From NCBI GenBank assembly GCA_003650975.1, contig QMSU01000021.1, positions 1 to 9,882 on the forward strand: DNA of 9,882 nt, written 5' to 3'. The notes under the pieces were generated by a model, which made no database searches, had not been told where the DNA came from, and worked only from the letters and a program-made list of their open reading frames with translations. Below are positions 6,321 through 9,882 of the stretch, in pieces; position 1 is the first letter of the stretch; the number at the start of each line of letters is the position of its first letter. Source of the DNA: Thermoplasmata archaeon. GTDB lineage: Archaea > Thermoplasmatota > E2 > UBA202 > JdFR-43. The position numbers were made by a program, and so were the translations under genes.

Positions 6321-8135
6321 ATGGATTTTGTTCTCTCAATTCCGGACCCGGTGCACAAATATGTACGGCTCACCGAGCTCGAGGCCACACTCATTTCCCT
6401 CCCACAGTTCCAGCGGTTGAAAAGAATCAAGCAGCTCGGCGTGGCGGCCGTGGTGTTCCCCGGAGCACTCCACACGCGCTTCGAGCATTCACTGGGTACC
6501 ATGGAAGTTGCCCATCTGATGTTCGAGCGCCTGAACGGAGGGTTCGATGAGATGGACTGCCAGAAGGTTCGTCTGGCCGCGCTGCTCCACGACATAGGAC
6601 ATTCCGCCTTTTCACATACCGTGGAACTCGGGTTGCGGCGGCTGGATGACCTTGCACCGCCGCGCCACCGGGAGCATGAGGCATACACCAAGGATATCAT
6701 AGAGGCATTCGGCGAGCACAAAGTGGTGAAAGAAGCGCTGAACAATGCCGGAGTCACCGAGGATGCTCGCTCGTTTTTCAGGCGGGTTGGTGCCATTGCC
6801 ACCGGTGAGAAGGAGATGCTGGACGAGCATGACCGCTTTCTCTCGAGCATCGTATCGGGAGAGATTGATGCGGACCGGATAGACTATCTTCTCAGGGATG
6901 GCCTCCACACAGGAATGCATTTTATCGGGTTCGACCTGCAGCATTTGCTGGAATATGTGGTGAGAAATGGTGAGAGAGTTGGCCTGGGAAGAGAGGGAGC
7001 ATCCCGTTCATTTGATGAACTCGTCTCCATAAACATCGGTGAGGCATTTCTCATTGCCCGCTATCACTACTACACCACCATCGTCAACCACCCGGATAAT
7101 GTGGCGGCCAACACCATGCTCATGGAGGCGCTGGAACAGTCATTGCGGAAATTTTCGGAGTCCTCATCAAAAGGAGAGATGCAGCGGGAACTTGACCGCT
7201 TCTTTACGGCGTACGACGATAACGATGTGCTGGATTTCATCAGAAAGAACGGTGGCGATGATGCAGAAAAGGTACTCAACGCCCTTCGTGAGGGGAGAAT
7301 TTTCCACTGCCTGGCCGACCTGCGGTCCCGCGCCCTTTCGCCCGAGATGAGGCTCTACATCGAATTGCTCAACAAAAAGCCGTCGCTTATAAACGGTGTG
7401 GAAAGGGAAGTGCGCTCTCTCATGGGAACAGACCGCATGTGGATACGCACCTCTGCGGTGAGGGGAGTGCCAAAGTATCTGGAGGTGAAGGTGGGAAACG
7501 GATTCCGGTTTTTATATGATGAATCAAAACTTGCAGCAAGCCTGGTCATGGAAATACTGAGCAGCAACTCCCTGTATTTTTATGGAGAACATGCCGTTCC
7601 CCATGCGATTTTCAAAGAGAAGTGGCATGATATCACCGCAATACTGGAAGGCACAATGGCGAAAGAACGGGAGGGAACAGGTTTTCAGCTTGAACGACTC
7701 CTTCTGCTCTTCCACGAGCTGCTCAATGTGGCAGGCGGGTTTCAGAAATCGGTGAGATACATCACCCGTGTGTACCGCATGGTGAAACGGGTGCAGGAGA
7801 GATATCCGGGTTCATTTCATTATGTCTTTGACGAGCATTTCCGGATAGTGTATGCCCCGGAGCTATTCATCGATATCATGAAGCTCGGCGCCATGGGTCT
7901 TTTGCACATTATGGTGGAGGAAAAATCGAGAGAACTTGCTGATTACGGCATAGAAAACGGGTGCAGCGATTACCCTGACAGAAGAAATCACATTTACTAC
8001 CGGTTTGCCATGACTTCAGAGGGGAAGCGATATTGTGAACATATTGCCCCCTCATATGAAGAATATGTGGAGTTTCTTTCAGCACATATGCCGGAGATAT
8101 ACGGAGAAGTATATAGCGGGCAGAATCAAAAGTAG
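6321..8135 (+). CDS. HD-domain phosphohydrolase (COG1078/SAMHD1-like) with long C-terminal extension
   Basis: The 604-residue protein opens with the family signature IPDPVHKYVRLTELEATLI, then FQRLKRIKQLG (30-40). HD-site metal ligands are visible: His56 in RFEHSLGTMEVAHL, His90-Asp91 in LLHDIGHSAFSH, and Asp185 in GEIDADRIDYLLRD. Relatives hydrolyse dNTPs (dGTPases, SAMHD1) or other phosphoesters; the substrate here cannot be read from sequence. The HD core ends near residue 270. A further ~330 residues follow, longer than the roughly 400-residue COG1078 proteins. The last ~90 residues (helices around LGAMGLLHIMVEE, then IYYRFAMTSEGKRY) suggest a winged-helix fold, which is inference. The frame stays open upstream to 5907, but that part is Arg/His-rich, overlaps hypF and lacks family similarity, so 6321 is chosen. 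The ATP-cone gene follows after 40 nt, probably in the same transcript. Confidence 0.88.
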   Translation: MDFVLSIPDPVHKYVRLTELEATLISLPQFQRLKRIKQLGVAAVVFPGALHTRFEHSLGTMEVAHLMFERLNGGFDEMDCQKVRLAALLHDIGHSAFSHTVELGLRRLDDLAPPRHREHEAYTKDIIEAFGEHKVVKEALNNAGVTEDARSFFRRVGAIATGEKEMLDEHDRFLSSIVSGEIDADRIDYLLRDGLHTGMHFIGFDLQHLLEYVVRNGERVGLGREGASRSFDELVSINIGEAFLIARYHYYTTIVNHPDNVAANTMLMEALEQSLRKFSESSSKGEMQRELDRFFTAYDDNDVLDFIRKNGGDDAEKVLNALREGRIFHCLADLRSRALSPEMRLYIELLNKKPSLINGVEREVRSLMGTDRMWIRTSAVRGVPKYLEVKVGNGFRFLYDESKLAASLVMEILSSNSLYFYGEHAVPHAIFKEKWHDITAILEGTMAKEREGTGFQLERLLLLFHELLNVAGGFQKSVRYITRVYRMVKRVQERYPGSFHYVFDEHFRIVYAPELFIDIMKLGAMGLLHIMVEEKSRELADYGIENGCSDYPDRRNHIYYRFAMTSEGKRYCEHIAPSYEEYVEFLSAHMPEIYGEVYSGQNQK

Positions 8136-8175
8136 CCACCGATAAACATTTTTATGGCAACAGCGTTCATAGGGT

Positions 8176-8457
8176 ATGCCCAAGGTGGTCATAAAAAAGG
8201 ATGGGAGAAAGGAGGAATTTATCCCGGAGAAAATTGTGGCGGCTGCGGTGAAGAGCGGCGCCACCCCCGAGATAGCACGCAACATCGCCAAAAAAGTAGA
8301 AAAGATGGACAAGGAGGAAATCGAGACCGTCGAAATAAGGGATATCATTCTCCATGAGCTGAAAAGCGTAAACCCGGACTGGCACAGAAGGTGGCTCGCC
8401 TATGATAAGGGAGTGAAACGACTGTACAAGCACTACCGGCACGGGTTGTACGAGTGA
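8176..8457 (+). CDS. Stand-alone ATP-cone domain protein
   Basis: The 93-residue protein is almost exactly one ATP-cone domain (PF03477). It has the opening VVIKKDGRKEEFIPEKIVAA (residues 4-23), a helical middle (ARNIAKKVEKMDKEEIETVEIRD) and a closing helix with VNPDWHRRWLAYDKGVKRLYKH. ATP-cones bind ATP or dATP and regulate ribonucleotide reductase when fused to it, or its transcription in NrdR. This protein lacks the N-terminal zinc ribbon of NrdR and any reductase domain, so it is a bare sensor module. An in-frame TAG lies just upstream, making the ATG at 8176 the only reasonable start. It follows the HD phosphohydrolase by 40 nt, which suggests co-transcription and a shared role in nucleotide-level control (inference). 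Its TGA stop overlaps a possible GTG start of the next small frame. Confidence 0.87.
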   Translation: MPKVVIKKDGRKEEFIPEKIVAAAVKSGATPEIARNIAKKVEKMDKEEIETVEIRDIILHELKSVNPDWHRRWLAYDKGVKRLYKHYRHGLYE

Positions 8458-8665
8458 ATGGAAGTGAATATCCGTTTCCTGTGTTTTGGGGGCCCAATAC
8501 CTGGGCAGCACTGCAGCGCCTGAAGACGATGCTTCTGGAGAATTGAAAAAGAGCGGCGAGCCGACCCGCCTCTGTTTGGATGTGGGGCATATGAAGGAAA
8601 GGAAGGGCTGGTGTGTCACCAAAGGAGATGAGTACCCGGGCACTGGAGGAGGTAACGGAAGGTAG
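8454..8665 (+). pseudogene. Unrecognised small gene (~70 aa), apparently split by a one-base frameshift near 8543
   Basis: Between two convergent genes lie about 230 bp with no long ORF, yet two short frames look protein-like. Frame A starts at a GTG (8454) overlapping the ATP-cone stop by 4 nt (GTGA, the usual coupling arrangement) and encodes 30 residues, including FPVFWGPNTWAALQRLK, before TGA at 8544-8546. The other frame, entered at 8543, continues LKKSGEPTRLCLDVGH, then MKERKGWCVTKGDEYPG, to TAG at 8663-8665. Adding one base near 8543 joins them into about 70 residues with a helix crossing the junction. Outside those halves each frame gives low-complexity shadow sequence. No family is recognised; the product has two Cys and several Trp and is otherwise basic-amphipathic. 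It may be a decayed gene, a sequencing or assembly error, a recoded gene, or a chance pattern over a structured RNA. A TTG at 8486 could start a 59-residue product in the second frame alone. Confidence 0.4.
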
Positions 8666-8688
8666 CCGGTGGCCAGCCATTCATGCCG

Positions 8689-9501
8689 TTACTTTTTCAT
8701 CTGGAGTGAATCGAGCACGCCGTCGGCAATGTGGTTGAACGCCGCGCTCACCTCATTTTCATCCTGCAGGAAGGATACGCCGGTATCCCCTGCCATGACC
8801 ACTTTTTCATGGATGGGGATTCTGCCGAGAAACGGGACGTTCATCTCCTTTGCCGCCTGCTCCCCGCCGCCCACCTTGAACAAATTGATTTCCTTGCCGC
8901 AGTGGGGGCACGTAAAACCGCTCATGTTTTCCACAATGCCGAGTAAGTTCATATTCAGCTGGCGGGCAAAATTGACCGCCCTTCTGCTGTCGAGCAGGGC
9001 AACGTCCTGTGGGGTAGTGACCACAATGGCACTGCTGTTCTTTATGACCTGGGCGATGCTCAGCGGTTCGTCACCGGTTCCGGGGGGCAAATCCACCACC
9101 AGGAAATCAAGCTCTCCCCACTGCACCTCGCCGATGAACTGCTTTATCGCTGTCATTTTAAGCGGGCCGCGCCATATGACGGGCACATCCTTTCCGAGCA
9201 TGAACGCAAGTGAAATTGCCTTCAGGTTGGGTGCCGCGGAAATGGGCTGCATGCCGCTGTCATCCCCGTATACGGTTTCGTGCTCTATCCCCAGCATTTT
9301 CGGCACATTGGGTCCGTGAATATCGGCATCCAGAATACCTGTTTTGTATCCTCTCGCGGCAAGAACGCGTGCAAGATTGACCGCAACGGTGGTTTTGCCG
9401 ACGCCCCCCTTCCCGCTGAGGATGGCTATCTTATGCGTTACATGCTGCATGGTTTCCTCAACCTTTCTATCAAGTTCCTTGGCCTTTTCCATGGGTGTCA
9501 T
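8689..9501 (-). CDS. mrp: Mrp/NBP35-family Fe-S cluster carrier ATPase
   Basis: This P-loop ATPase of the Mrp/NBP35/ApbC family binds an Fe-S cluster at a dimer interface and hands it to target apoproteins in the cytosol. At 270 residues it shows the deviant Walker A SGKGGVGKTT (about 29-38), the switch motif LDADIHGPNVPKMLG, Walker B-like LDFLVVDLPPGTGDEPL, and the CPHC cluster ligands (198-201) in ENMSGFTCPHCG. There is no N-terminal ferredoxin-like or DUF59 domain, as in short archaeal Mrp proteins. The frame is open to a TTG at 9510, with ATGs at 9501 and 9492. The ATG at 9501 is preferred because a TATA box is centred 23 nt upstream; 9492 is nearly as good. It is divergent from the beta-helix gene and convergent with the ATP-cone operon. 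Identification is firm; the target proteins are unknown. Confidence 0.93.
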   Translation of the reverse strand: MTPMEKAKELDRKVEETMQHVTHKIAILSGKGGVGKTTVAVNLARVLAARGYKTGILDADIHGPNVPKMLGIEHETVYGDDSGMQPISAAPNLKAISLAFMLGKDVPVIWRGPLKMTAIKQFIGEVQWGELDFLVVDLPPGTGDEPLSIAQVIKNSSAIVVTTPQDVALLDSRRAVNFARQLNMNLLGIVENMSGFTCPHCGKEINLFKVGGGEQAAKEMNVPFLGRIPIHEKVVMAGDTGVSFLQDENEVSAAFNHIADGVLDSLQMKK

Positions 9502-9520
9502 GACCCGCAAACGGATGGTG

Positions 9521-9528
9521 ATAATAAA
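9521..9528 (-). promoter_or_regulatory. TATA box of mrp
   Basis: On the minus strand this reads TTTATTAT, centred 23 nt before the ATG at 9501 and 32 nt before the one at 9492. It points to a leaderless or very short-leader mRNA. Confidence 0.5.
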
Positions 9529-9571
9529 GCTTACCCTTCCGGAAAATCATGCTGTGGCAACGCTTAGTAAA

Positions 9572-9579
9572 ATTTATGT
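9572..9579 (+). promoter_or_regulatory. TATA box of the beta-helix protein gene
   Basis: ATTTATGT is centred 25-26 nt before the ATG at 9601, with no Shine-Dalgarno sequence between. It lies in the 99-bp divergent gap shared with mrp, about 45 bp from the mrp box on the opposite strand. Confidence 0.5.
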
Positions 9580-9600
9580 TTGGGTTACCTTTACGTATGT

Positions 9601-9882
9601 ATGAATAAAAGTGCATGTGCCGTTGCATTGCTCCTGATAGCATCGTTTATCATTGTTCCGGAATATAACATACGTGCCGAGGAGGTGACGGTGGTATATG
9701 TGGACGACGATTTCAACGCATCAACAGCAGGATGGCAGATGGACCATTTTGACAGTGTGCAGGATGCCATGGATGCGGTATCTGCAGGAGGAACTGTGGT
9801 GGTGTACGCGGGGGTGTATTACGAAAATGTGGTCATAAACAAGACCGTCACGCTGGTAGGGGAGGACCGAGATACCACCATC
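9601..9882 (+). CDS. Secreted parallel beta-helix (NosD/PbH1-like) protein, N-terminal fragment
   Basis: The first 94 residues are visible before the right edge. A signal peptide spans about residues 1-26 (MNKSACAVALLLIASFIIVP then EYNIRA), so the protein is exported. The mature part begins VVYVDDDFNASTAGW, followed by HFDSVQDAMDAVSAGGTVVV and YAGVYYENVVINKTVTLVGE. That is the classic entry into right-handed parallel beta-helix proteins (NosD, PbH1 and pectate-lyase-like folds): a VDDD start, an 'IQ(D)A(V/I)' helix, then the first strand of the coil. Archaeal members are often large surface proteins that also carry PKD domains, and some bind or cleave polysaccharides. The fragment holds no catalytic residue that would tell these roles apart. 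The ATG at 9601 is chosen for its TATA box 26 nt upstream and the signal peptide directly after it. Confidence 0.82.
   Translation, partial: MNKSACAVALLLIASFIIVPEYNIRAEEVTVVYVDDDFNASTAGWQMDHFDSVQDAMDAVSAGGTVVVYAGVYYENVVINKTVTLVGEDRDTTI

Noticed and set aside
6245..6850. Minus-strand open frame of 201 codons opposite the HD gene
   Set aside because: It covers the conserved HD core on the other strand and is Ser/Arg-rich without motifs.
8544..8546. TGA as a selenocysteine codon in the small frame after the ATP-cone gene
   Set aside because: Reading through in the same frame gives only about 14 shadow-like residues before another TGA; the protein-like continuation is in a different frame, so a frameshift explains it better.
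8458..8688. Known RNA such as SRP RNA, RNase P RNA or a tRNA in the hairpin-rich gap
   Set aside because: None of the conserved cores of those RNAs could be found on either strand, including the T-loop of tRNA and the GNAR tetraloop helix of SRP RNA.
8669..9319. Plus-strand open frame of 216 codons opposite mrp
   Set aside because: The minus strand encodes a complete Mrp ATPase with Walker A and CPHC motifs; the plus frame is Ser/Thr-rich shadow sequence.

Overview
The window reads as a piece of an archaeal chromosome, most likely an uncultured euryarchaeon of the Thermoplasmatota type (for example the Marine Benthic Group D neighbourhood). The lineage is inferred from gene content and promoter style, not proven. 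Archaeal signs are an archaeal/eukaryotic-type Tsr3 rRNA-modifying enzyme, a stand-alone ATP-cone protein, and TATA-like boxes placed about 22-27 nt before start codons with little or no Shine-Dalgarno signal, which implies leaderless or nearly leaderless mRNAs. No tRNA, rRNA, insertion sequence, CRISPR array or phage gene was seen.

Layout. (1) 1-1881: a secreted papain-family (C1A) cysteine protease with a PKD domain on the minus strand, cut by the left edge, divergent from a plus-strand lipoprotein that looks like a beta-sandwich (DNRLRE/CBM96-like) surface protein. (2) 1965-3829: tsr3, then a LarA-family nickel-pincer enzyme, each with its own TATA box. (3) 3848-6076: hypF on the minus strand, convergent with larA, probably starting at a leaderless GTG. 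(4) 6321-8457: a long HD-domain phosphohydrolase (604 aa, with a C-terminal extension), then a stand-alone ATP-cone protein. (5) 8454-8665: a small reading frame overlapping the ATP-cone stop codon by 4 nt. It makes sense as a protein only if a one-base frameshift near 8543 is corrected. (6) 8689-9501: an Mrp/NBP35-type Fe-S carrier ATPase on the minus strand. (7) 9601-9882: the start of a secreted parallel beta-helix protein, cut by the right edge.

How the parts relate. Three proteins are exported (protease, lipoprotein, beta-helix protein), which suits an organism that degrades extracellular protein or polymer. HypF and Mrp are metallocofactor-assembly proteins: HypF makes the cyanide ligands of [NiFe]-hydrogenase, and Mrp carries Fe-S clusters. 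LarA is also nickel-dependent but needs its own maturation genes (larB, larC, larE), which are not here. The HD phosphohydrolase and ATP-cone protein form a plausible nucleotide-sensing pair, since both families are tied to dNTP control. Together with the broken small gene they are the part of the window most worth a second look.
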